64,000 bases of DNA from positions 1 through 64,000 of the forward strand of contig CANJRM010000001.1 of NCBI GenBank assembly GCA_947476645.1. The letters run 5' to 3'. Shown in pieces: positions 40,885 to 50,259 of this stretch (the stretch's first letter is position 1; every line of letters starts with the position of its first letter). Source of the DNA: Bacteroidota bacterium (GTDB lineage Bacteria > Bacteroidota > Bacteroidia > Chitinophagales > LD1). Position numbers and translations under genes: made by a program. Below the pieces are notes generated by a model that was given only the letters and a program-made list of their open reading frames with translations, had not been told where the DNA came from and did not search any database.

Positions 40885-40920
40885 ATAAAAAAGCCCGAAC
40901 AATTTTTCGTTCGGGCTTCG
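40885..40920 (-). terminator. rho-independent terminator downstream of the acyl-CoA ligase
   Basis: aagcccgaac-aatttttc-gttcgggctt with T-run on the minus strand. Confidence 0.88.
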
Positions 40921-40924
40921 TATG

Positions 40925-42718
40925 CTAAGAGTAAATCTTCTCTACAATGTCTTTATACTTTTCGAGAACTACTTTGCGTTTCACTTTCATGGTTGGAGTT
41001 AACTCCCCACCATCGATGCTCCATTCGTTTTCCATTAATTCAAATTTTTTCACGGTTTCCCAATTTCCGAAGTTTTTGTTCTTCTCTTCAATGCTATCGC
41101 GGAAAAGTTTTTGCACTTCTGCATTCTTCGTTAATTCAGCAGGAGATTTTGCTGTGATGCCGTGCTTGGTTGCCCAATCTGATAAATTCAAAAAATTGGG
41201 AACGATAAGTGCCGAAACAAAATTACGGTTCTCTCCTACTGCCATAATTTGTTCGATGTAAGGAATCTCTTTCATTTTATTTTCAATCTGCTGCGGAGCA
41301 ATATATTTTCCTCCCGAAGTTTTGAAAAGCTCTTTTACGCGGTCGGTAATCTTGATGTACTTGTTGCCCTTGTATTCTATAAACTTCCCAACATCTCCTG
41401 TCTTTAACCAACCGTCAGCTGTTACTGTTTCAGCAGTAATATCAGGGCGTTTGTAGTAGCCCATCATTACGTTTGGTCCCTTCGCCCAAATTTCGCCTTC
41501 GCCTTCACCCATGCCTTCGCGGTGGTCAAGTTTAACCTGAACCCCATCAATCACCGTTCCAACCGTTCCGAATTTTATTTTTTCTAACGAAAACGGATTG
41601 ATTGAAATTACCGGAGAAGATTCTGTTTGTCCATAGCCTTCCATAATTGGAATACCCGCGCAAGTGAAAACTCTTGCTAACAACGGATTCAATGCAGCCG
41701 CACCGGTGCATATACCCATACATTCACCGCCTAATGCCTCGCGCCATTTTTTGTAGATGAGTTTGTCATACAATTTGTGTTTCAATTTATCTGTAAAACT
41801 GTATTCCTTTTCCACATCATAAGTTTGAGCAAACGCCAAGGCGCTGTCATACAAACTTTTTTTCCATCCATCGAGATTTGCAGCAGCTCCTTGCAATTTG
41901 ATGTAAACTTTTTCGAGGAGACGCGGAACTGAAGTAAAGAAATTCGGTTTTACTTCCTTTAAATTATCTGCAATGGTTTCCATGCTTTCGGCATAGTAAA
42001 CCGAAACACCACGAACCATATACACATACACTACTACACGCTCGAAAATATGACAAAGAGGAAGGAAACTTAAGCAACGCATGTTTTCGTTCAGCGGCAA
42101 CACAGGCATTACGGCTTTAATGTTACTCACGATATTATCGTGCGAAAGCATTACCCCTTTAGGATTTCCTGTAGTGCCTGATGTATAAATAATAGTAGCC
42201 AGTTGCGATGGTTTAACTGCCGCTTTTCTTTTTTCTACTTCGTTCAAATCCCCTCCATCAGCCAATGTGAGAAACTCACTGAAGTGTTTACACCCTTCTA
42301 CCTTTTCGAAACTGAAAATTTCTTTTAGCGAAGGAACCGAAGATTTAATGCTATTGATTTTATTGAACAAATTTTTGTCGGTAACGAATGCGTATTTGAT
42401 TTCGGCATCGTTGAAAATGAATTTGTAATCGCTTTCGCTGATGGTGGGATACACGGGCACATTCACCGCACCGGTTTGCAAAATTCCCTGGTCAACCATG
42501 TTCCATTCAGGACGACTAGTAGATACCAACGCAATTTTTTCATCGGGCTGAACACCAAGTTTCAACAAAGCAAGACTTACTTTGTTTGCGGTGTCAACCA
42601 GTTCTTGCGTGGAAACTTTTTTCCATTCGCCATTTACTTTATTGGCAAATGCATCGGGTTGAGGAAAATCTTTTAACTGCACATGAGGGATGTCGAAGAG
42701 ACGTGTATAGTCTGTCAT
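40925..42718 (-). CDS. long-chain fatty-acid-CoA ligase (AMP-binding)
   Basis: LATIIYTSGTTGNPKGVMLSHDN; EGYGQTESSPVIS; WLKTGDVGKF; DRVKELFKTSGGKYIAPQQIE. Confidence 0.95.
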   Translation of the reverse strand: MTDYTRLFDIPHVQLKDFPQPDAFANKVNGEWKKVSTQELVDTANKVSLALLKLGVQPDEKIALVSTSRPEWNMVDQGILQTGAVNVPVYPTISESDYKFIFNDAEIKYAFVTDKNLFNKINSIKSSVPSLKEIFSFEKVEGCKHFSEFLTLADGGDLNEVEKRKAAVKPSQLATIIYTSGTTGNPKGVMLSHDNIVSNIKAVMPVLPLNENMRCLSFLPLCHIFERVVVYVYMVRGVSVYYAESMETIADNLKEVKPNFFTSVPRLLEKVYIKLQGAAANLDGWKKSLYDSALAFAQTYDVEKEYSFTDKLKHKLYDKLIYKKWREALGGECMGICTGAAALNPLLARVFTCAGIPIMEGYGQTESSPVISINPFSLEKIKFGTVGTVIDGVQVKLDHREGMGEGEGEIWAKGPNVMMGYYKRPDITAETVTADGWLKTGDVGKFIEYKGNKYIKITDRVKELFKTSGGKYIAPQQIENKMKEIPYIEQIMAVGENRNFVSALIVPNFLNLSDWATKHGITAKSPAELTKNAEVQKLFRDSIEEKNKNFGNWETVKKFELMENEWSIDGGELTPTMKVKRKVVLEKYKDIVEKIYS

Positions 42719-42883
42719 GTCAAATAGTTTTTGGTTAGTGTGAAGCGTGAATATAGAAAAGAGAGACAAAAAGTTAGAGGTCAGAAGTCGGAAGACAGAA
42801 GAAAACGCGTTTCCAAAAAATAAGCAATAAACAAAAGCCCTTATTCTCCCAATGTCTGAATGCCCAAATTCCCTCGTATAAAA

Positions 42884-45268
42884 CTACATAGCCGCCATTC
42901 TCTTCGCAGCATTCTGCGCAGAGGTAGAACTGTTAGAGCCGCCAAAATTTACAACCAGCTGAACGGTATATGTTCTTGGCTTATCAGGTTTCGCAACGCG
43001 AATGGCATAATTAGAGTTCATTACATTCTTCACGAGGAAGTTGAGCGACACATTTCTATTGATGTCATATCCTGCTCTCAAATCCCAGATAAAATCTCCC
43101 TTGTTTCGGTTTTCTCTTCGAAGGCGGTTGATATCAGGAATAAAAATTCCGAACACTTTATCTATCTGCCCCATATAGCTATAGTATTGGAACGAAGTGC
43201 CGAGGTGAATTTTATTGATGAAAATAAAATCGAAATCTGCTTTAAACGTGTGCGGGTTTCTATAGCGCAACATACCTGCAGTAACCGAATCCCAATCGTG
43301 GTCAGACTTGGCTGTGGGCAATGAGAAGTGAGTGAACGCATCAAGAATAAAGTTACCGACTTTTGCATTTCTTTTTGCCGCGCCATACATGGTATCGTTC
43401 AAATCTACCCCGTAGAAATATGTGTAACCAAACATGGTGGTAAAATCAACGGGACCGATTTTGCCTTCTCCATAAGCCGAAAGTTCCCAACCAAAAATAC
43501 GAGCGCGCGCCACGTTTTGCGATTGGAAATAGAGATGCGTATTGTAGTTCGTATCCAACTCTACATTGAATTTAAATTCAATCATGTTTCTAAACTCTGT
43601 CCAAAATACCACCGCATCTAAATAACCCAGCCAGTTGCCTATTTTCAAACTGCGCTTGTAACCAAGTTCAGCAGTAAAACCACTCTCTGGTTTAATATGT
43701 GCGTTCGGTCTTATTTCAATTCCTGCTAATTGATACACCACAAATCTTTCACCAATACTCGGCACGCGAAACGACTGACCAAACGATGCACGGATGTAAT
43801 TATACTTTCTGATTTCAAAATTAAATCCAGCACGAAACACGGGAATGGTTGGTGTGATAGCACTATCCAAGCGTACAAATTCTTCGCGCACACCCGCACT
43901 AAACGTTAGCCATTTGTAATTGACTTCGCCTTGTAAAAAGCCGCCACCAAAATCAGCTTTGTGATGACCGAGCGTTCCATCCTTCACAATCCAGTGCTCG
44001 TTGTTTACTCCGCAAAGAATGCGACCAATCTTTCCGAAGTCGTGGCGAAACTGATACTCGGCACGGTAAATCCAGAAATCGGTTTCACCGTCAATATTAT
44101 TTTGCCGATAGATTCTTCCGTAAATTTTATGCTGATTATTTCCTTTATCTACGTACCGAATTTTCGGGTCAATGTAAGCATGAAAGTATCTTTCATTTAA
44201 AGTAACTCCCGAAGCCGAGATATACGGATGGCCTGCATCCTGCCAGTAAAACTGAAATCCGCTTTTGCGATAAAGAAGATTGGCAGAAACTTCAAGTGTT
44301 AAGCGTTTCAACTTGGCAGGCTGCCAACGAATTTTAGAACTGAAACGAGCAAAGTGGTCATACTCCGACTGCAAATGACTTTGGCTTCCCTGCATCATAC
44401 CGCTGATAACAAAATCAACCGCACCGAATTTTTGCTTATGCAAAAAGCTAACGCCCATTGTATTCGGGTTTTGAAAAACCTTTCCATCGCGTTTCCACCA
44501 GCGAAACGAATCAACGGGCGGCTTGTCCATGCCCTCATAAAACACCGTGAACTTGGTAACGGGTGTATCGCGCGCATAAGCTGTTGTTACATTGATAACC
44601 CCGTTCAAAGCCGATGAGCCATACTGCACCGATGAAGCACCTTTGTTCACTTCCATCTGCTCAATATTTTCCACAGGAATAAAAGGCCATTCAATATCGC
44701 CACGGTCAGCTGTCATGAGCGGCATTTCGTCAATCACCAGCATTACACGGCTGCCCGAACCATAAGCGTAACCGCTTCCCCCGCGAATACTCATTTGCCC
44801 GTCAAGCACTGTAACGCCCGGAATTTTTGTAACCGCCTGTTGCAGGTTCGTAATGTTATTACTCTCGAGCATACGCGGCTTTATCACATCTACCGACTGC
44901 GTAGCTTTCTGTAATTTGATCCCCACTTTGTTTTCGCCCACCACAATGGTTTGCAGTTCCACCGGGCCACCACCCATAGTCTTGTTCACTATTTTGAGTT
45001 CGCCATCTTTCACTGTAAAATGCTGGGTATCGGCTTTCATGCCGAGATAGCTGATAACAAGTATCACATCACCCGGGGTAACCTTCAGTTCATAGTTTCC
45101 TTTATCATCTGTAACAGTGCCATTGCTGGGCAACTGCACCACGTTTGCGCCTTCGAGCAACTCACTTGTTTTTCCGTCCTTAATGGTTCCGCGAACGGTG
45201 GCTGTTTGAGCAAATGATATGGAAAGGAACGACAGAAATAATATAATGGAAAGAGAAAATTTATGCAT
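42884..45268 (-). CDS. TonB-dependent receptor
   Basis: VRGTIKDGKTSELLEGANVVQLPSNGTVTDDKGNYEL; plug IPGVTVLDGQMSIRGGSGYAYGSGSRVMLVIDEMPLM. Confidence 0.93.
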   Translation of the reverse strand: MHKFSLSIILFLSFLSISFAQTATVRGTIKDGKTSELLEGANVVQLPSNGTVTDDKGNYELKVTPGDVILVISYLGMKADTQHFTVKDGELKIVNKTMGGGPVELQTIVVGENKVGIKLQKATQSVDVIKPRMLESNNITNLQQAVTKIPGVTVLDGQMSIRGGSGYAYGSGSRVMLVIDEMPLMTADRGDIEWPFIPVENIEQMEVNKGASSVQYGSSALNGVINVTTAYARDTPVTKFTVFYEGMDKPPVDSFRWWKRDGKVFQNPNTMGVSFLHKQKFGAVDFVISGMMQGSQSHLQSEYDHFARFSSKIRWQPAKLKRLTLEVSANLLYRKSGFQFYWQDAGHPYISASGVTLNERYFHAYIDPKIRYVDKGNNQHKIYGRIYRQNNIDGETDFWIYRAEYQFRHDFGKIGRILCGVNNEHWIVKDGTLGHHKADFGGGFLQGEVNYKWLTFSAGVREEFVRLDSAITPTIPVFRAGFNFEIRKYNYIRASFGQSFRVPSIGERFVVYQLAGIEIRPNAHIKPESGFTAELGYKRSLKIGNWLGYLDAVVFWTEFRNMIEFKFNVELDTNYNTHLYFQSQNVARARIFGWELSAYGEGKIGPVDFTTMFGYTYFYGVDLNDTMYGAAKRNAKVGNFILDAFTHFSLPTAKSDHDWDSVTAGMLRYRNPHTFKADFDFIFINKIHLGTSFQYYSYMGQIDKVFGIFIPDINRLRRENRNKGDFIWDLRAGYDINRNVSLNFLVKNVMNSNYAIRVAKPDKPRTYTVQLVVNFGGSNSSTSAQNAAKRMAAM

Positions 45269-45416
45269 GATTTCACATTTGGTTCTCCAATGTGGACGCA
45301 ATGTAAAAAAATATTTTGCGTAAAAAACGCAGTATAAACACAGGTAACCAATGTTTTAGAAAAGAAATGGTTATATAATATAGAACGCGCGCGCGCGAGT
45401 AGTTTGTTTCTGAAGA

Positions 45417-45668
45417 GTTTTGATACAAACTCCGGGAGTTTTGTTCAAGATACGAAACGTTTGTATACAAACGCCAAGTGTTTTGATACAAACGCGAAGC
45501 GTTTTGTTCAATTCTCTTCGCGTTTTGAACAAGATACGAAGTGTTTTGATGCAAACGCCAAACGTTTTGATACAAACTCGAAGAGTTTTGATACAAACGC
45601 CAAGTGTTTTGTTCAAGATGCTTCGCGTTTTGATACAAACGCGAAGAGAATTGAACAAAACTCTTCGA
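45417..45668. repeat. intergenic array of twelve 21-bp units, consensus gttttgatacaaacgcgaagN
   Basis: Twelve consecutive units, each exactly 21 bp, start at 45417, 45438, 45459, 45480, 45501, 45522, 45543, 45564, 45585, 45606, 45627, 45648. Confidence 0.95.
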
Positions 45669-45731
45669 GAACTGTTTGTTTCTGAAAACCGCGCAAACCT
45701 TTCACTTTAGCTAAATTCTTACATTTACTAT

Positions 45732-47318
45732 ATGCGGTGTTTAGGTCTTGCTTTTCTTTTGTGTTTTGGGCTTTTGTGCGAGGCGCAGAAGTATGATAAT
45801 GTGTGGCTGTGGGGTAGATATCCTTCATATCAGGATTCTTCTCAATTTTTTTCCGGAAATGGCCAGGGTGATTTTTCATCTGATAGTCTTCAGGTATATC
45901 CTAAATACCGGAATATGCCATTCATGGCAGCGGCTGGATATTTTTCAGATGAAAATGGAAATCTTTTAATCTATACCAATGGAATGCAGATAAAAGATAC
46001 TACTGGCAGTATCATTCAAAATGGAGATAGTATAAACTATGGTGTGTGGTGGTCTCAGAGTTATTATAACATGACCCAAGGCGCAACAGGATATTACACC
46101 CCTCGTGACATAATAATATTTCACCAACCCGAAAATGATTCTGTCATATTATTAATACATGAACATACAGGAGATGGCCCGAATACTCTGGCTTCAAGAG
46201 TAAAAATGACGAAGGTGATTATTACTCCTCATAACGGATTTAAGGTAACAACCAAGAATAGAATCGTTTCAAACTATCCACCTGCATTTGCAAATTTGGC
46301 GGCTTGCAAACACGGGAATGGTAGGGATTGGTGGGTTTTATTTACACAGACAAATACTAATTGCGTTGTAAAGCTGCTTGTAAATAAAGATACTATAATA
46401 GAATTTGACAGGCAATGTATAGGCGATACAATAGAAGGAGATTGGAGTCTAAAGTCCACCTTTTCTTTAGATGGTACCAAGTTCGGAAGCAGTGACGCTG
46501 TAAAACATGGTACGAATATTTTTGATTTTGATAGATGCACTGGAGTATTATCCAATTATCAGCACTTGAATCCGTTAATCAAACTCGACACTTTTGGAAA
46601 TTATAATGATTACGTAATTACGTTTGATTTTTCACCTAACAACAAATTTCTTTATGTTTTTATGGGACAAATGATATTGCAATATGATTTAGAAAGCCCT
46701 CAATTTCCCAATGACTTTGATACAATCGCTGGCTGGGACACTTTCGTAGATTCAGCAATAGGGCAAATCTATCCGTTCACATATTTTTCATGTACTTATG
46801 GCCCCGATGGAAAGATGTACATAGGTAATGCTGGAGGCCAGCGGTATCTGTGCACTATAAATAATCCCAATGGAAAAGGAGATTTGTGTGACTTTCGAAT
46901 GCGAAGTATTTTTTTGCCAAAAATCTGGACGTATACAACGCCTAATTTCCCCAACTACCGCCTCGGTCGCTTAGCAGGCAGTGCCTGCGATACTGTTTAC
47001 AGCGATGTAAAACCTATTTATACTCAAACGCCCTGGCTAAAAGTTTTTCCTAACCCCGCCACCAATGATGTGCAGTTTGATTACAACTGGATTGAATGGG
47101 AGAAGATTGCGGATTGCGAATTGCAGATTTCGGATTTAGAAGGCAGAGTGGTTTTAAAACAACAGGTGCCTAAATATTCAACGCGACAAAACTTTAGTGT
47201 GAAGGAATTGGCAGCGGGGGTTTATACGGTGGCGTTAACCGCAACCCCTAAATCCCCTAAAGGGGACTTTAACAGCCCACAACCAATAGCCGTTTGTAAA
47301 CTTACGAAGGTGCAATGA
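45732..47318 (+). CDS. secreted protein with T9SS type A sorting domain
   Basis: Signal peptide MRCLGLAFLLCFGLLCEAQ; C-terminal VFPNPATNDVQFDYN...LEGRVVLKQQ...ELAAGVYTVAL...KLTKVQ. Confidence 0.85.
   Translation: MRCLGLAFLLCFGLLCEAQKYDNVWLWGRYPSYQDSSQFFSGNGQGDFSSDSLQVYPKYRNMPFMAAAGYFSDENGNLLIYTNGMQIKDTTGSIIQNGDSINYGVWWSQSYYNMTQGATGYYTPRDIIIFHQPENDSVILLIHEHTGDGPNTLASRVKMTKVIITPHNGFKVTTKNRIVSNYPPAFANLAACKHGNGRDWWVLFTQTNTNCVVKLLVNKDTIIEFDRQCIGDTIEGDWSLKSTFSLDGTKFGSSDAVKHGTNIFDFDRCTGVLSNYQHLNPLIKLDTFGNYNDYVITFDFSPNNKFLYVFMGQMILQYDLESPQFPNDFDTIAGWDTFVDSAIGQIYPFTYFSCTYGPDGKMYIGNAGGQRYLCTINNPNGKGDLCDFRMRSIFLPKIWTYTTPNFPNYRLGRLAGSACDTVYSDVKPIYTQTPWLKVFPNPATNDVQFDYNWIEWEKIADCELQISDLEGRVVLKQQVPKYSTRQNFSVKELAAGVYTVALTATPKSPKGDFNSPQPIAVCKLTKVQ
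47242..47275 (+). repeat. aacccctaaatcccctaaaggggacttt palindromic element inside the T9SS sorting domain
   Basis: Core tcccctaaagggga at 47253-47266; encodes TPKSPKGDFNS within an otherwise canonical C-terminus. Confidence 0.75.
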
Positions 47319-47965
47319 CAGAACAAACACAAATTTTTCGTCAGCGGTTTCGCGAGGATTTTATTACTAAAAACTACTCGGGCAAACTGCATTTTGTTTT
47401 CATTACGCTTTGGTGCGCGGCAGGTATTGGAGTTTGTGTTTTAAATATTCATGAGCCAACCTGGAAACAACTGCTCGTTATTCCGCTTACCTTTCTTTAC
47501 ACCAATCTGTTTGAATATTTCGGGCACCGCTATCCCATGCACCATCGCTACCAACCGCTTAAAGCGGTTTTCAAACGACATACTTTACAGCACCATCATT
47601 TCTTTACCAATGAAAATATGAACTGCGACAGCATCAACGATTTTAAAATCATTCTCTTTCCTCCGGTGCTGCTTATTTTTTTTTCGCTGTTTTTTGTAGC
47701 ACCTGTTTTTGCGCTGGTGTATCATTTCTTTTCGCTCAATGCCGCTTTAATTTATGTGGTTACTACACTCGCTTACTATCTCAATTACGAATGGCTTCAT
47801 CTCGCTTACCACCTACCCGAAACCAATTTCATTTATAAAATTCCGTTTTTGAAAACGCTTCGAAACTTGCACCACGAGCACCACAACCTTAAAGAAATGG
47901 ATAAATACAACTTCAACATTTCGTATCCTGTTTTCGATTTTGTGTTTGGCACGTTGAGGAAATAG
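47315..47965 (+). CDS. fatty acid hydroxylase/sterol desaturase-like membrane protein
   Basis: GHRYPMHHRYQPLKAVFKRHTLQHHHFF; HLAYH; LRNLHHEHHN histidine boxes. Confidence 0.85.
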   Translation: MTEQTQIFRQRFREDFITKNYSGKLHFVFITLWCAAGIGVCVLNIHEPTWKQLLVIPLTFLYTNLFEYFGHRYPMHHRYQPLKAVFKRHTLQHHHFFTNENMNCDSINDFKIILFPPVLLIFFSLFFVAPVFALVYHFFSLNAALIYVVTTLAYYLNYEWLHLAYHLPETNFIYKIPFLKTLRNLHHEHHNLKEMDKYNFNISYPVFDFVFGTLRK

Positions 47966-47988
47966 ACTTACCATAACTTTTTCGCAAT

Positions 47989-48021
47989 AGAAGTTCCACT
48001 TCTTGAAGAAGTGGAACTTCT
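47989..48021. repeat. perfect 33-nt palindrome (16-bp arms) between convergent genes
   Basis: agaagttccacttctt-g-aagaagtggaacttct. Confidence 0.92.
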
Positions 48022-48042
48022 CCAGGCGCTCACTGCTGCGGC

Positions 48043-50259
48043 CTACTGCTGCTTCTCAACTCCCCATTGCTTCTTCGGCTTCCCTCCCATTTCAAACTCC
48101 AGCTTTCCTCCGTTTATAATATCAGAATGATGCAGAAAAGGTTCAGTCAAAACTTTTCCGTTGAGCGAAACAGATTGGATGTAAATATTTTTTTTCGATA
48201 CGTGGTGCGCAATTATTTCAAATTTCTTGTCCTCAAAATGAATTGTTGCTTTAGTAAACAGCGGAGTGCCGATAGCATAAACATCAGTGCCTGGAGTAAC
48301 CGGATAAAAACCAAGCGCGCTGAAAACATACCAGGCACTCATTTGTCCGCAGTCGTCATCGCCCGTTAACCCATGCGGACGATTGTGATATTTAATAGTG
48401 CGATAGTGCGCCACTTTTTTTTGTGTGCGCCATGCAGCATCGGCATAATCATATAAATAGGTGTAGTGATGCCCCGGCTCGTTCTCGTGCCAGTAACGCA
48501 GCCAATGAAAATTCTTGTTGAGTCGCTTCACAAAAGTTTCTTTACCGCCAAGCAGTTTTATCAATCCCGGAATATCTTGTTGCACTGCAAAAAGATAAGT
48601 CCATGGTCCGCCTTCGGTAAAACCTGCTCTTGTGTTTTTATTCCATGTGCCATCCGAATTTTTAGGAGCCATGAATCCCGTTGCAGGGTTATAAACGTTC
48701 ACATAATTCTTGCTTCGCTTCATCAGCATTTCGTAATCATCATTGTGTCCGGTTGCTTTAGCTACCTGTGCTACACAAAAATCATCATATGCCCCTTCGA
48801 GCGTGTTTGACACTGATTCATTCGTCTTATCAACGGGCACATAACCCAACTTCATATACCAACTTAAACCTGCACGGGCTTCCACAGCAGTCCACAGCGC
48901 GCGGTCAGCCCAACGATTAGTGCTGTCGCCTTTGCTCGGCACCATTGCATCTTTCATGCAAGCACGATAGGCGCCTTCCAAATCGAAACCTTTCACGCCT
49001 TTTACTACCGCATCCGCCACTACAGCATCGGCATGTGTGCCAATCATAATTCCGGTGTAAGTGGGATTGGGCCATTTCGGCATATAGCCGCCCTGCTCAT
49101 ACATTTGAATAAGCGATTGCACCATTCCACCAACATATTCAGGTGCAACAAGTGTTAGTAAAGGATGTTGCGCACGATACGTATCCCACAAAGAATAATC
49201 ATTGTAACAAACACCGCTGTGAATGGTGTCGTCAAACGCGCTGTAGTATTTGCCGTATTCTGAAAACTGTCTTGGAAATAAAAGCGAATGATACATCGCA
49301 GAATAAAAAATGCCTTGTTGTTTTTTGCTCACTCCCTCAACTTCAACTCTGCTCAAATATTTATTCCACTCCTGCTGCGTTTCGTTTTTAATCTGCTCGA
49401 AGCTTTTACCCGCAACTTCTTTCTGCATGTTTTCTTTCGCCTCCTCGATGCTTATAAAAGATGTAGCCACTCTCGCTTCAATAGATTTGGTTCCCGCCTT
49501 AAAACTCACCCATGCACCGCAACTGTTTGCGAGTTGTTCGGTGCTATCGAATTTTAATTCATCACCATTCCAAACACCATAAGTTTCAAACGCTTCATCA
49601 AACTGAATTACAAAATATCCTTTGAAATGCGGAAGTGGTGGACCAAGGTGTGCCGATTGTCTGTCTGCATTCCAACCAATGATTTGTTTTTTGTCGGGAA
49701 TAATTTTTATCCAGCCGTTGCTATCGGGCAACTGACTTGCCTCCATAAAAACAACAGGATTTTCTTTTCCTTCAAATTCAAAATGCAAAACTCCGCAACG
49801 CGCGGTGGCTGTCATTTCCGTTTTTATTTTTTGAAATTGTTGCGTGCGAAGTTTTACCGAGTAGTAATAGGATTTTGAAATTTCGTTGCTGTGAGCAAAA
49901 TGCAATTTCTGTTTCAGCAACTTCAAACTCACCTTACCTGCCGATGGCTTCAACGTTACATAACCGTAATCACCCATCCACATGGCAGGTTTATGTGTGC
50001 CGCGAAAGCCGGTGATAGTTCTGTCGTAATACTGATAGTTCGGAATATGAATAATACTGTTTCGCGTGCAGGCAGTCCAATGAGTCATGCCGAAAGGTGG
50101 GGTGACAAACGGAGTTGTCCTGCCATAGAACCAAACGCCTTTGGTGCCAACAAGCGGATTGGCTAAATCAGAAACAGAAGTTGTTTGAGAAAAAGAAAAA
50201 GAAGAGAAGGAGACAAAAAAAACAAAAGCGATAAAGCGAAATAAAATTCTGTTCATCAC
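48043..50259 (-). CDS. GH92 family alpha-mannosidase-like glycoside hydrolase
   Basis: YSLWDTYRAQHPLLTLVAPE; GYMPKWPNPTYTGIMIGTHADAVVADAVVKG; GLTGDDDCGQMSAWYVFSALGFYPVTPG. Confidence 0.94.
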   Translation of the reverse strand: MMNRILFRFIAFVFFVSFSSFSFSQTTSVSDLANPLVGTKGVWFYGRTTPFVTPPFGMTHWTACTRNSIIHIPNYQYYDRTITGFRGTHKPAMWMGDYGYVTLKPSAGKVSLKLLKQKLHFAHSNEISKSYYYSVKLRTQQFQKIKTEMTATARCGVLHFEFEGKENPVVFMEASQLPDSNGWIKIIPDKKQIIGWNADRQSAHLGPPLPHFKGYFVIQFDEAFETYGVWNGDELKFDSTEQLANSCGAWVSFKAGTKSIEARVATSFISIEEAKENMQKEVAGKSFEQIKNETQQEWNKYLSRVEVEGVSKKQQGIFYSAMYHSLLFPRQFSEYGKYYSAFDDTIHSGVCYNDYSLWDTYRAQHPLLTLVAPEYVGGMVQSLIQMYEQGGYMPKWPNPTYTGIMIGTHADAVVADAVVKGVKGFDLEGAYRACMKDAMVPSKGDSTNRWADRALWTAVEARAGLSWYMKLGYVPVDKTNESVSNTLEGAYDDFCVAQVAKATGHNDDYEMLMKRSKNYVNVYNPATGFMAPKNSDGTWNKNTRAGFTEGGPWTYLFAVQQDIPGLIKLLGGKETFVKRLNKNFHWLRYWHENEPGHHYTYLYDYADAAWRTQKKVAHYRTIKYHNRPHGLTGDDDCGQMSAWYVFSALGFYPVTPGTDVYAIGTPLFTKATIHFEDKKFEIIAHHVSKKNIYIQSVSLNGKVLTEPFLHHSDIINGGKLEFEMGGKPKKQWGVEKQQ

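Noticed and set aside
45417-45668. CRISPR array
   Set aside because: Units are contiguous 21-mers with no unique spacers and no cas genes nearby.
45273-45710. Confident protein-coding call for the four overlapping repeat ORFs (93, 95, 96, 121 aa)
   Set aside because: A 21-bp period without stops leaves several frames open on both strands automatically, so ORF length is not evidence. Kept as a repeat feature.
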